Position numbers and translations under genes: made by a program | Part shown: positions 52,923 through 64,000 of the stretch, one piece after another | How positions within the stretch are numbered: position 1 is the first letter of the stretch | How the letters are laid out: every line of letters starts with the position of its first letter | Notes under the pieces: model-generated | Seen by the model: the letters and a program-made list of their open reading frames with translations, nothing else | Databases searched by the model: none | Told to the model about the DNA's origin: nothing | Source: Alitta virens | Lineage: Eukaryota > Annelida > Polychaeta > Phyllodocida > Nereididae | NCBI GenBank assembly: GCA_932294295.1 | Contig: OW028575.1 | Coordinates: 42,442,753 to 42,506,752 of the forward strand | DNA length: 64,000 nt | Reading direction: 5' to 3'

Positions 52923-54425
52923 CACAGTTCATTATTATTGGTGAGGTAGGCGACTGCTATCATACAGTGAAAAGGAATAAGCCAAAATTCATTGTGGATG
53001 CCACCATACTCATATTCTGGAAATTTACCTAGTCTGACACCAAGTCTGTATCGTTATGAACCTGTATGATTTATCGCATATCGCTGCAAATGTGTAATGC
53101 AGATGTTCTTCGTGCTATATCTTGAAGCCTTGCTTTATTTGAATTCAAATCAAATTAATTCTTTGGTGTCATATACATATATCTCTTATGCAATGCAAGT
53201 TGTATGTTTACCATCACTGCAGTTGAAGGTGAGTGCAAAGGTCACAGAGACTTTATCATTCTAGAATGTTCTCCTGCTCACTCATTTAAACTTACAGCTG
53301 ATGGCTAATTCATAGTTAATGTAAGACCAAATAAACAGCCTTGTGTCTCTAATACTGTGCATGTAAAGCTATGTAATCAGGATCACATTAATTTGTTTAA
53401 TTGATGACATGGTAATTTAATTTCAATTTTGTTCTGTGGCTTGATCATTTTAATGTGCAATTTCAGGTTTTCATGTCTTCGAAAAAAAAACATTGACTTA
53501 AACATTTATAGTCCTATTGCTCAGTCAGCTTAGCCACTTAGAGTAAGTACATCATGGACATGTTTTATTTTAAATTCCTGTTCATGGAATGATAATTTAT
53601 AGTAAGGTTGATCCTTTATTGAAGGTTTTAAAAGACTAACTCTAAAAATCGCTCAATATAAACATTTGATGATTACACTCTTTGATAAAACAAATTGTGA
53701 TAAATTGTATTGCTATATATTCAATCTGAAGGTCAGATGCTATAGTGAGTATGAAATATCATGGGGTGGGATTGTGATATTCTTTTCAATAATAAAGGCG
53801 CAGCAGGAGTCTTAGGATTATCCTGGAAATTTTTTTGTGGCGAGGACTAATTTTTTTTTAAATGTGTGCGTTTAGTACTTGTAAATGTTCAAATGCATTG
53901 TCCTCTTTTCCCTAGAATCAGTATTATGTGCTCCTGTATATTCTGCCTCTAATGTTATGTTTTGTAGGTTTTTACTCCTAATACAATACTTGATTGTATA
54001 TTAAAATATTTTAAGTTTACTAAGGTAAAGAATATGAAAGAATTATTTGTATTGGAGTAAGTTACATAATATTATAATACTTGTCATGGTTTTCTGTCCT
54101 GCATTGACTGTGGATTATTGCATGATTTATTGTATAATTTGTCCAATTGGAGAAAATAAACAAAACATGACTTCAATCATTCAAGTTTAATATTGTTTGT
54201 ATGTAGGACCTCAGTCTTGACATGGCTGTACAAAGACAGCCTTTTTCACAGCCACAAGGGCCCAGCTATATTATAAAATACTTTGGCCCATACAAAAGTA
54301 ACTTGGTGTCTTCAACATACTGTTATGGGAGTTGAAACCCACAACAAGCTGGTCCTCCATTGGACACCATGTTTTGTTAATGTCCTGCGGCAGTCCATAT
54401 ATTCAGCTATGGTTAAATTTAGTAT
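52923..54425. other. intergenic, no gene recognised
   Basis: This AT-rich sequence has only chance reading frames. It may include alternative 3' UTR of TSC2. Confidence 0.6.
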
Positions 54426-54429
54426 GGAA

Positions 54430-54760
54430 TTGTGGTCTAGTGGTAAAGGCATTCTTGTGATATTCCTGTGCTTGGATATTCAGGAGACTTTAAATTGGAG
54501 GTGCCTTGTACTCCATGTCTATGCTGAGGCAAGTAAAAGACCCCACCTATGGGGTAAATGTGTAAAATGGTCTGAACTGCAGGAGACGTTAAATTGGAGG
54601 TGCATTGTACTCCGTGTCTATGCTGAGGCAAGTAAAAGACCCCACCTATGGGGTTAATGTGTAAAATGGTCTGAACTGCAAGCCTTATCATCTCATCATT
54701 ATGTCTGCCTCTGGCAGCTGGTCATATAAGCTGACTAAGCTTCAGACCCAGTAGCATGGA
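54430..54760 (+). mobile_element. SINE with duplicated core, tail type A
   Basis: The head is reduced to 'tctagtggtaaaggcattct'. The core from 'ggagac(t/g)ttaaattggagg' to 'aaaatggtctgaactg' appears twice in tandem, starting at 54483 and 54582 (99-bp period). The full type A tail 'ctggcagctggtcatataag' and 'actaagcttcagaccca' follows. Confidence 0.8.
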
Positions 54761-54769
54761 GACGGCATA

Positions 54770-55900
54770 TAGTTGAGCTGCATCACTCACTCAGGTTCAA
54801 CATTGGGTTTTTGGCATTTTGACTACCACAGCAGCCCTACATGTGCTGGTTAAAGCTCTTCAAGCCGGTCACTGCAGTCAAGCATGTGTTCAGTCCTGAA
54901 CACTCCCAGAGAGCGTTATAATATTATTCATGTGTGCATGGTATTATGTCTTAGGTCTTACTTCTTTTTAGGTTAACCAGCAGGAGAACCCTGGAGAAAG
55001 ACTAGTTCAGTCTGGAGCCCAAGGTTGTAATGCAAACTGGGCAGAAAAGACACAGGCTTACTCTGAACCCAGTACATTTTCGTTCATGGCAGACAAATAA
55101 GTCATAAAGGATTCATTTCAACAACGTTTAATACATATTGTAGAACGTGTATTACAGCATAATTTTGAGCATATACATGCGATACATTGTAACATATATG
55201 AGACCTCATAATACAACTACTAGAACCAGATATTTTTCTGATATGCTTTTAAGAAATTTGTGAACACTGCAAATCTTTGTCACATTTAACTTACAATAAT
55301 TGCAATCATAAGTATTAAGCAGGTGTTGAACACAATAATGTTTTGTTAAACATGAATTTGTGACCAGGTAATTATTGCTTGTCATATTGTGAAAACCACT
55401 TCAGACATGTTTAACACACAAAATTTGGTATTCTGTAAAACTAAGAACATAAATATCTGGCATAAAACACCGAAACATGCCTAATGCAGTTGGCTGAGGA
55501 AACTAATCAACCTGGCTTCATGTTAGTACAATACTATAGTACAATTCATTGAATCTTATTTTTTTGTGCTGGCTTTTATTTTTCACAAACTTGTATTCAG
55601 CAAAGCAATAGTGTGAAAATTCAATGCAGTTTCAGATCTTTACAGGTTTTAAAAGGCAGTGATGTGACATGAACGCTACAAGTACAAAACAGATGTAAAA
55701 TGACGATTGTAAATGGACAAAATTGTGACATAAACATTAAACAAAAGGACTTAGCTGAGATGCCCTTATGTTTAATCCTAGAAATGCTGAATTGGGAATG
55801 TTTTGGCAAAATTTAGACATCGTTCATTGTGGTGCAATTGAGGACCTAGGAGCCAATGCGGCTTCTTTGAAAAGTAATAACACATAATTACACTCAACCA
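54770..55900. other. intergenic, no gene recognised
   Basis: No coding or repeat structure stands out before the target duplication of the foldback element at 55901. Confidence 0.55.
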
Positions 55901-55909
55901 TGATATCTT

Positions 55910-57069
55910 GGGGTCTGGTCAAAATGGCCAAATATAAAACGGCCAACATACCAGGACGGCCAATCGCAAAAACGGCCACCATACCAAGACGGCCAAAGGA
56001 TAAAACGGCCACCTACCAAAACGGCCAATTGTACTATTTGCAGCTTTATATGCTTTTTCATTCAGCTATCTTCTTCTAAACCTGTATATATTTTCTAGGA
56101 AGTTTAGAGTAATCATTTTAGATATTTATTTCATTTTATATAAATTATTAATATTTCGTTGTTGTTGTTTCTGAAAATAATCCAACTGGAATTAAAATTG
56201 ATATTGCATGTTCCATCCAATTACCAGGACGGCCAACTCAATAATATGCATAATAAACAGAAATCAGTTGAAACTCATGCTTGTGATTAATGATGAAAAA
56301 ACTTCAAAAAAGCATGATTTACCCCATTCTTTTCATCATTCAAAATGTTAAAAGCAATTGACATAACGGTCATGGCTGATTGCTATTACATATGTTTATT
56401 TACATAAATTAGCTATTGCAACATAAAACCACTACACTGCTGATGTAATCAATTAAGATAAGATAAATTAATTTGACATAACATGATTATAGACGCTAAT
56501 GCTACTGCATAAAAAAGATTTCTGATACCTATTTGTACTTTGTACTGTTAGGGCTAACCTTCTTCCATCTCTTAACAATGTATAATAATTAAATAAAGGG
56601 TGCTGCTCATCATTCATAATCTTATCAACTTGTCTCATATCATTTGTTTTTAAAGTTCATCTATTGGTTTTATGTCTGCCTTTAAGTTGCCACATGTCTT
56701 AAAAATGATAAAAAAATTAATAAAGCTAAATTGAAAAGATTATTATCAGTATTTGTAATCATGAACCCTTTCAACACACTCAGCATTTATCATAACTCAT
56801 AATTTTTATCACACCATGAGACAAACTCTTCCACTGACCTAAAATTCCCTTGATTCATCATCCTTGATTATTCCCAGAATCACTGTATTATTGATGCAAT
56901 TTATATAGAGCTAGAGCTCTATATATGCAATTTATATAATAATGAATAATTTAAAAAATATATTGAGTTGGCCGTCCTGGTAATTGGCCGTTATGGGGGA
57001 TGGCCGTTTTGGCTAGTTGGCCGTTATGGTCGTTGGCCGTTATGGTCGTTGGCCGTTTTGACTCTACTC
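55910..57069. mobile_element. foldback transposon with 16-bp CGGCCA arrays and 9-bp target duplication
   Basis: Seven GGCCA cores on the left start at 55926, 55941, 55958, 55974, 55991, 56007 and 56023. Six inverted TGGCC cores on the right start at 56969, 56985, 57001, 57018, 57034 and 57050. The period is about 16 bp. The unit is roughly 'xxxxccaaaACGGCCA'. The 9-bp sequence TGATATCTT flanks both ends exactly (55901-55909 and 57070-57078). A 27-bp inner inverted pair (56217-56243 and 56961-56987) is also present. No coding frame exists inside, so it is non-autonomous. A 9-bp duplication is typical of Mutator-like and foldback elements. Confidence 0.9.
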
Positions 57070-57190
57070 TGATATCTTATCTATTGTTCTGAGAGGGATA
57101 TCATCAACTAAAATGTTAGTGATCTCCTTCACGAGTGCAAATAGTGCTTTTCTTGCATACTAAGAGCAGTTAAACAAATCAAAGTTAGGG

Positions 57191-57412
57191 CTGTGTCATT
57201 TAAAAAAAGGGGGGGGGGGGGAACCTGAAATTTTTTAGAACCCAATATTTGGTTTTGACAGACCCCCCCCCCCCCCCCCCCCCCCCCTGCTTTGTTTCTA
57301 CATCAAGATATTAAGAAAATACCGGTCACTCACTCCCCTCTCCCCACAGACATCTGAAAAATCTTCAGGTCCGCCCCCCCCCCCCCCCTTTTTTTAAATA
57401 GGCCTTATGGAG
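57191..57412. mobile_element. poly-G/poly-C foldback MITE, copy 2 (inverted)
   Basis: The ends 'ctgtgtcatttaaaaaaagg' and 'cttttttttaaataggcc' are imperfect inverted repeats. Reverse-complementing it recovers the interior of the copy at 45966 ('cttaatatctt', 'gggtctgtcaaaa'). It holds G and C runs of 10 to 27 bases. Confidence 0.7.
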
Positions 57413-57873
57413 TATAAGTTAGTATATCTCTCATATTTGGGAGTCAACTAACAAAAATGTTAGTTAACTCCATTCAACTCAGGATATGCCTATTACATAA
57501 TGCTTCATTAACACAGCAATTGATCAGACTACCACGCAACCTCTGTATATTGTACTGGTGACAGCACTCATGAATGTATTTCAAAATCATTAAGATTTTG
57601 ATGCTTGTCTTTGATTCCAACGTATGGTTCGTTGCTAGCAGTATACCAATATATGGGCAACTTTCACAAAATATGGTACACATTACAATTAGTCTTTGTA
57701 CTTTTTAACAGATGCAGGGCCAGCGATTATAAGTTCATCTGAGGATGACTGGCTCAGTCACTGTATATATGACAGTAAGATGTACACAATTGATTTCAGG
57801 ATTAAACTTTGCATAAAATCCATAGTTAAAATTAGCCTGCAAGCTTTTAAAATAATTTACAGCTTTTTCACAT

Positions 57874-58834
57874 TTACTTGTTTTTCTTCTTGTCTACATA
57901 TGTACCATTTTGAATACCCTCTTTCTTGGTTGCTGGACGAGGTCTCAAGTATGCATGGTAATAGAAATTCATGAAAAAATAAACCATGAGCAACCCATAA
58001 ATGATACCATAGATACAAAAGCCGTGATAGAGGTATCCAATTGTGCCATAAATCAGATCAATGAAAAATTGCAGAATCTGTAGTTCAGTGACTCTTCTCT
58101 TCCATGGAGGTGGATTGTTAGGAAAGAGAGCTGACAGGCCATAATATAAATACAAAACAACATGGACAAAAGCATTGAGTGAAAGAATAACTGCAATAGA
58201 GGTCCAGGGAAAGTGGTGATATGCTAAGTCGCTGAGTAAAAGTATAGACGCATGATGGAAAACATGTAGAACAGAAATCTGCCTTCTTTTGTGTCTTAGC
58301 ACCATGAAAACGGTGTCTAGCAGTTCCACTATTTTGGTGATCCAGTACCAGAAGAAAATATTTTTTAGATCCCTGCTACCTTCTTTTCCAAACATGTTGT
58401 CGGATGAAACCAAAACTATACCAGAGCCCACGAGTGTGTAGAGACTAATTGCTGCACAGCAAAAGTTGTAAATTACTAAAATCTAAAGAGAGGGAAAATA
58501 AAATGGCAGGTAATTATGACAAAAAGCAATAAAAGATATTACAAGAAAATCAAGTGTTTTAAATTAAATATAGCCCAGAATCAATACAGTGTTTCAAGTA
58601 CCTTGCAGTTAAAACTTGCATAAAAAATTGAGCAAAATATTAATTAATTAATTTTTATTTCCTGTACACTTACTGGCCGAAGGTTCAGTGGCCGGCAGTT
58701 CCTCTGCCAGATACCAGATAGCATAATCATGATGAGGTAACCACAAAATAATGGCATAGTTTGGAGGTTGATAGCAGTGTATCCAAAGGATACTATGCGC
58801 TCCCATCTTGATGACATGATCCCTGTTCGACTGA
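57874..58834 (-). CDS. ELOVL-type very-long-chain fatty-acid elongase
   Basis: Two coding exons are visible: 58834-58674 and 58482-57874. From the ATG at 58817 they give about 250 residues; ELOVL proteins usually have 270-300, so a further N-terminal exon may lie upstream. ELOVLs are multi-pass ER membrane enzymes that condense malonyl-CoA with fatty acyl-CoA. Motifs: LRPILVIYNF across the junction; the family signature KIVELLDTVFMVLR; the histidine box HVFHH (about residues 121-125); and the NAFVHVVLYLYYGLS segment. The protein ends with a lysine-rich tail (KKKNK), a plausible ER-retention signal. The subfamily (ELOVL4/7-like or ELOVL2/5-like) cannot be settled from the sequence alone. Splice sites are GT-AG. 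Confidence 0.88.
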
Positions 58835-59454
58835 CTGAAACAAAGCAGGAAATATGGTTAATGGACAAACATACATTAACATTTTAGACATACATTTAGG
58901 TATTTTTGTGGAGCATTGATATAGACTCTGCAGATCTACGCAGTTTCATGGACACCTGCGATTATTGCCTGCACTAGCTGAATTCATGGTTTCTTGCAAG
59001 ACGCTGGTTTAGCCCTGCCCACTTTCCGATTGCCTACCAATCCCAGCACGGTCTTGGCCATGTACAGCAGCTAACTGATTTACATGAAGATTTATACAAT
59101 CGCATACATAATGCTAATTTGCACAGGTGAGTGGTTCAATATAACATTTATGACTATACATGGAAAATGAATACAATATACAACCGGTGTACAGGAAATT
59201 TGAGGGTGTACATATCTCTTGTCTATGTAACCATAATGTAATTGTTTTGTACCACTAAATCCCACCCTCCTATCAGAACTCTTATAATTTCTACTGTGTA
59301 GTTATTCTATTTTCCATTCACAGGGAAAAGCTCTCTCGCTGCAATTTGTCTAATTAAGTATTGCCAGTCACATAGTCAGAAAAATGATGATCTTAGCTTC
59401 AGAAAGAAATTAAATTATTAAATAAAATGTGCTAGTATATATTGTCTTGCAGTA

Positions 59455-60345
59455 TTGAGTCAGTTTGTCAACACGCCAAATCGTTGACATTAGGACGGCA
59501 AACTCGTTGACAATCAATGCCCTCGGCCCGACCATCTCGTTGACAGAAAATCATGGCTACACAACTTGTTGACATGTCGACGAGTTGGAGACCAACGCCT
59601 GGCAACTTGGCAATGGAGTGGCAGCCGGATGACTATAGCCTATAGGCATAGCCTGGTATAGCCTGTTTCCCAATGGCCTCTGAAGACTGCTGCTGATTGC
59701 CCTACGTGACTAGGGCAATCAGCAGCAGAACTCCCAATGGCCGAAGTGCCCGCAGCACTGGTGCCAGCCTGGTATACACCCTAGGCAAGATCAAACATGT
59801 GCACCCCCACCTCTACGGCAAAAAAATTTAATAGGGGCTTGTGTGCGCCCCCTTAGGCCTGCGCCCTAGGCGGTAGTCTAGTTTGCCTAGTGGTAGCACC
59901 GGCCCTGGGTGCTTGCGAGGGTGCAGCCGCGAATCCCATAACTTTCAACGACCAAATTTGTACAAATTGTTTTCCAACCGTCGGTCTGCCCTCGTTTTCC
60001 GTCAGTCTCCCCTAGCTGCCCCCCTCTATCGTGGTTTTATGCCATTATCTCTGTAAATACTTGAAGTACAGAAATGTTATGGATCCTATTATAGAATGTA
60101 TTTGTACCTTGGAGCTTTATTAACTGAGTTAGTGCATCTTGAGGGGACTGGCGTGATTATAGTGCTATCAGCTCAGCAGCACGGAGTCTGGTCGACGAAA
60201 TGGTCAATGGACAGATTAGCTGCAACGAGTGCATTAATATGTCGACGAGATGGTTGTTGTGGTCGAAAGTTTGTCACTTGTCTCCCAAATTTATATGAGT
60301 TGGTTTGTACAATTTGAGTCGAATTTGCGTGTCGACGAATTGACC
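59455..60345. mobile_element. possible foldback element with GTTGAC/GTCGACGA words
   Basis: The left part has CGTTGAC-type words at 59482, 59505 and 59538, then TTGTTGAC at 59566. The right part has GTCGACGA at 60191, 60241 and 60331, roughly in opposite sense. The spacing is irregular (23-60 bp) and the ends are not defined. A small CACTAGG-type MITE appears to be nested at about 59754-59908. Confidence 0.3.
59669..59742. repeat. 18-bp hairpin flanked by 10-bp direct repeats
   Basis: The arms 59687-59704 (ctgctgctgattgcccta) and 59711-59728 are exact reverse complements around the 6-nt loop cgtgac. The direct repeat CCCAATGGCC occurs on both sides (59669-59678 and 59733-59742). It lies between the divergent ELOVL and USO1 genes. 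Confidence 0.8.
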
Positions 60346-60572
60346 TGTATTCACAACAACATCATATGAGCAACGCCCCGCGGCCAATACAGTTGGTAAT
60401 ATCACGAGTTGGTTGTTGTGGGCGAAGGTTTGTCAAAGACTTGTGTCTCCCATATATACGAGTTGGTTTGTCGTCGAATTCACCTGTGTAGTATTCACAA
60501 CAACATCATACAGTATGATCGAGCCACGCCCCGCGCCCCGGGGCCAACATGGCCAATACAGAATGTCGTGCA
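60246..60572. repeat. tandem duplication of about 160 bp
   Basis: The block from 'ggttgttgtgg(t/g)cgaa' through 'attcacaacaacatcata' to 'ggccaatacag' occurs twice, starting about 60250 and 60411. It includes an imperfect 'acgagttggtttgt' word in each copy. It ends about 250 bp before the USO1 start codon, within the likely promoter region. Confidence 0.8.
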
Positions 60573-60816
60573 AGTACATGTAATTTGTAATTTATGAATA
60601 AAAGTTCCTCAGTCGCTAAATGTACTACAGGGTTGGTACAGACCCAGTTTTGCCACTTGCTGTCACTGTCTTCAACAATGAAAATGAAAGTACTGACCCG
60701 TGTTTGATAGTAGTGTGTGACCTAGTTTTGATAGCTGGAAGCGGAAATGGTTGGTCCTGCCACGTAGCGGCGCATGCGCAAGTTACATAGGATCCACCGG
60801 GCACGAAGAAGTGAAA

Positions 60817-63800
60817 ATGGACTATTTTCGGAAATATTTAGGGGGCCAACCAGGCGGGGTGGCTCCTTCAGGCGCTGAAACGGTAAATCTAAACAGAACT
60901 ATGTGTCATCCTGATCCCTAAGGTGTTTCTGGACTGAAACTCCCAAAATTGTAACTGTGAACACCTCTTAAAGTAACACTGGTCAGGGGGTTTGGTCGCT
61001 GCTCCCTTCTCTAGAATCTGTCAGTTTGCAGCTGTCACTGCTAAGTGTCAAATCAGCCAGTGAATGTACACGTCATGTAATTTAAGCTGATTTGAATAGT
61101 GGTATATGAAATGCCATGAAAAGGTAACTTATGAACTTCCAAGTTCCATAGCACAGGATTTATAATTTTCACTGAAATATTACCACTGTAGACTTTAAGA
61201 CAGTGTAAAGTAGTGAAGGCAGAATCTGATGTCTGTGGTGAATGGTCTGAATCTGAATAGGTGAGCCACAGGATTCCAGTCGAATATTATCATTCACGGC
61301 CAGATGAATTGGCATACATATTAATTATAACTTGCATTGCCATTGTATACTTCTACTGTATTTTTTGTCCAATTGATTAAATATTGCGCTATGCTTTGGC
61401 AAGTTATTTGTTCCATTTAATGTGTTGCAAGCCCTCTCCGATTTTTGCATGTGCATCTTGAATTTTGAAAATTCCAGATGTCTTATTCGTTGAGATCGAG
61501 GCCGTTGCCAGAATTATTTACTATTACCGTCGAATACCGACAATGGATATGATTCTTACTTTTTAAATTGAAGTCATTTGAAATTAGATAATTTTCGGAA
61601 ATAGTCTAAAACGTATGTATTGTACATTGTTTGAATAAAGTCTGAAACATTTGAATTTTTCTGTAAATATTTTGGTTAAACTTTTCATAGTGCATTGGAC
61701 TAGTGTCATGTGGCTGAGGAGAATTCAGCATAATCAGCCCCCTCCCTAAATAAGCCATTAAATAAGCACAGGTTTATTCCATTATAATGGCATGGGGGCT
61801 GGTTTGTTTTGTTTCCTGTTGTATTATTGCTGCAAATGTCATTTTGTGCATTTTTCTCATTTTGAAGGTTGAAAAGCTGTGTGACAGGGTACAGTCATCA
61901 ACACTCCTGGAGGATCGGAGAGATGCTGTCAGAGCTTTGAAATCCTTGTCAAAGAAATTCCGCCTAGAAGTTGGATCGCAGGCTCTTAATGTTTTGGTTG
62001 GTGTGCTACACAATGACAGGTACAGTATTTGAATTAATTGTTACTGGTTAGGCCATTATGTATTTCAATAAACTTAACAAGAAGTGAGTCAATTGCAATA
62101 TTTTCTTGTTTTGCAGAAGTGATTCAGAAATCACAGGGTTTGCACTTGATGCGCTGGTCAATGTCATGTCCAATGAGCCCCCTGAGGATGGTATGTCATA
62201 ATTTATCTCAATACATACATTTTACACATGTACACCAAAATTAAAGTGGTCTGTCTGGACACAGAATAAAAAAATAACTCATTTAACAGTGATCTTTGAG
62301 CCAATCAGACATGGCGATTCATCAGAGGATGCGCCCGCTAAACATTGAAAAGCCATTACTACAAATTTATTCAGACTGCAAGTTTTCTTAGTGAGTCATT
62401 GACAATGGATACTTGTCGGATGCTCTGTTCATTGATGCACTCTGCATCAGAATTCAAAATTATGGAAATAGTCTTGTCTTATTTTGTTGTAACTGTTGTT
62501 GTGCGCGCAAGCTGACAATCAGATGCTCAATTTATAGAAAATGACATTATGTGAAAATGTATGCCATTGAATTGGCGTACATGCATGATGTGTAAATTGT
62601 GAGGTGTTTTTTAGTTTTGATTGAAACTAATTTCAGAGGAGGACATGCCTTTATCTCCAGTGCCAGATGAACTTGGAATTCAGTATACAGAGATGTTTAT
62701 TAGGACACCTGATAACATATCATTGTTGCTGTCACTACTTGAGGTAGGTTGTTAGTGCAATTCTTTTATCTGAATCTCAATTATACTTTGGAATTTGGTC
62801 TCCTAGCTAAGATTCTGAACTCCTACCTTTGACATTTTGCTGCCTAAAAGATGTTTACTGGGGAATGGTGTAAATTCGTGTGATGTTGTAGTGGTGTTGC
62901 CATTAGTGGTTGGTTTGTGAAATATTCTCACCTTTTAATTAAAATTTTGACATTTGTATTTTATTTTTATTTGAATCAGTTCTGCCTACACATAAGATTA
63001 ATATCAAGTAAAATGCATAAAAATAAAGGGAACATCGCCAAAGTACACTGAAATGACCCCCTAATAATTAATTTTTGCCAAGCTCCTTGAAATCTACATT
63101 TACTGAATTTGGTAGCTTGTGATGTCATCACCCATTGTTTGATGATGTCATACCAACCATTGTGTGTACCAATTAGTGGTAGCTTGTGACATAAAGAATA
63201 CCAAAAATATGGCGGTGCAGAGGTCATTCAGTGCAGTATTTTCAACAGTAAAAAAGTGTATCATTCTTATTACACAGATGAGATTAGCTATGCTTGGTTT
63301 TGTACCTTTTATACCAATAAAAAAAATTCATGTGACTTGAATTCTTTTGTTGACAAAAAGGAAAAACTGCAAAGAAATTTAAGGTTAATTATAGGATAAA
63401 TGCCATTGTTGACATGCACTAAAGATATCAATTGGTCCATGTCAATACTACATTCATTGTGACTGCTTATTTTCATAGGAATACGACTTCCATGTCAGAT
63501 GGCCAACTGTGAAGCTGTTGACAACTTTATTGTTTAACAAAAGTCGAGACCTGCAGGAAGCCATCTTGGTCAGTCCACAGGGCGTCTCGAAGCTTATGGA
63601 CCTGCTCTCAGACAGCAGGGAAATCATCAGAAATGATGTATGTCTTCTATTATAAAAAAACAATTTGATTCCTTCTGCTTTTGTTGCTATGTCATGTATT
63701 AATATTTGGTCACTGTGATTTTATGATGATATCTTTTATTCATCCAGGGTCTACTCTTGCTGATACAACTGACAAAAAGCAATGCCAACATACAGAAAAT

Positions 63801-63868
63801 CGTTGCATTTGAAAATGCCTTTGAGCGATTGTTGGATATTATCATAGAAGAAGGCAACAGTGATGGGG
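60817..63868 (+). CDS. USO1: USO1 (p115) vesicle tethering protein, 5' part
   Basis: Exons visible are 60817-60882, 61868-62019, 62117-62190, 62637-62743, 63479-63637 and 63748-63868; the gene continues beyond the window. p115 tethers COPI/COPII vesicles at the cis-Golgi through its armadillo-like head and coiled-coil tail. Only the head is seen. Landmarks: MDYFRKYLGGQPGG; VEKLCDRVQSSTLLEDRRDA; VRALKSLSKKFRLEVG; GFALDALVNVMSNE; DFHVRWPTVKLLTTLL; GVSKLMDLLSDSREIIRNDG; KIVAFENAFERLLDIIIEEG. These follow human USO1 in order with matching phases. The start ATG at 60817 fits the family (MNFLRGVMGGQ in human). The hydrophobic frame running into exon 2 from 61787 is intronic. Confidence 0.93.
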
Positions 63869-64000
63869 GTATAGTTATAAATACTTGTATTTTTGTGATA
63901 TAAATTTGTTAAATTTCATCATAAACAGTGTAGGAAGATCCAAAGGATATCCATCCTTACATTTTATGTACCCTGCTTATTTGCGGTTGGTTTATTGGTA

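Noticed and set aside
55910..56030. CRISPR-like look of the regularly spaced CGGCCA units
   Set aside because: The units are short and degenerate, occur in inverted partner arrays and lie in an animal genome; a foldback transposon explains them.
61787..61867. Hydrophobic N-terminal extension on USO1 exon 2
   Set aside because: It precedes the acceptor at 61867 and is intron; exon 1 at 60817 supplies the family-like start.

Overview
This is animal nuclear DNA: intron-rich, AT-rich, with GT-AG introns, tRNA-derived SINEs, foldback/MITE elements, a Ty3/Gypsy-type retroelement and a Harbinger transposase. The protein genes match animal families, and the short-tandem-array foldback elements recall the TU elements described in sea urchin. 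My best guess is an invertebrate deuterostome such as an echinoderm, but nothing here proves the species.

Layout. 1-6,600: repeats only. 6,634-15,627: remains of an SLC3 (rBAT/4F2hc-like) amino-acid transporter heavy-chain gene, carrying two single-base frameshifts and an intronic Gypsy-type element (8,982-14,752). 15,655-16,075: a 12-bp-based satellite. 16,294-17,737 (-): a broken Harbinger/HARBI1-type transposase, with a helically phased 21-bp array directly beyond its 5' end (17,768-18,019). 19,752-22,923 (-): a THEM6-like hotdog-fold gene with three exons. 23,582-26,449 (-): a CFAP119/CCDC189-like cilium gene with nine exons. 28,086-30,335 (-): 3-mercaptopyruvate sulfurtransferase, three exons. 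33,420-52,877 (+): complete TSC2 (tuberin), 36 coding exons and 1,791 codons before the stop. 57,874-58,834 (-): an ELOVL fatty-acid elongase. 60,817 to the right edge (+): the 5' part of USO1 (p115 vesicle tether).

The genes do not form one pathway: TSC2 restrains mTORC1, USO1 tethers Golgi vesicles, ELOVL extends fatty acids, MPST handles sulfur, CFAP119 is ciliary and THEM6-like proteins are uncharacterised thioesterase relatives. TSC2 reads open through 5,376 coding bases, and THEM6, CFAP119 and MPST also sum to whole codons. Base quality is therefore good, and the frameshifts in the SLC3 copy, the retroelement and the transposase are probably real decay.

The main structural theme outside the genes is a set of foldback elements with one shared design: two opposed arrays of short degenerate repeats, each element using its own core motif. 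The clearest (55,910-57,069) has ~16-bp arrays and a perfect 9-bp target duplication. A 21-bp array phased at 10.5 bp lies next to the transposase. A SINE family with one tRNA-like head and at least two different 3' tails is scattered through the window.
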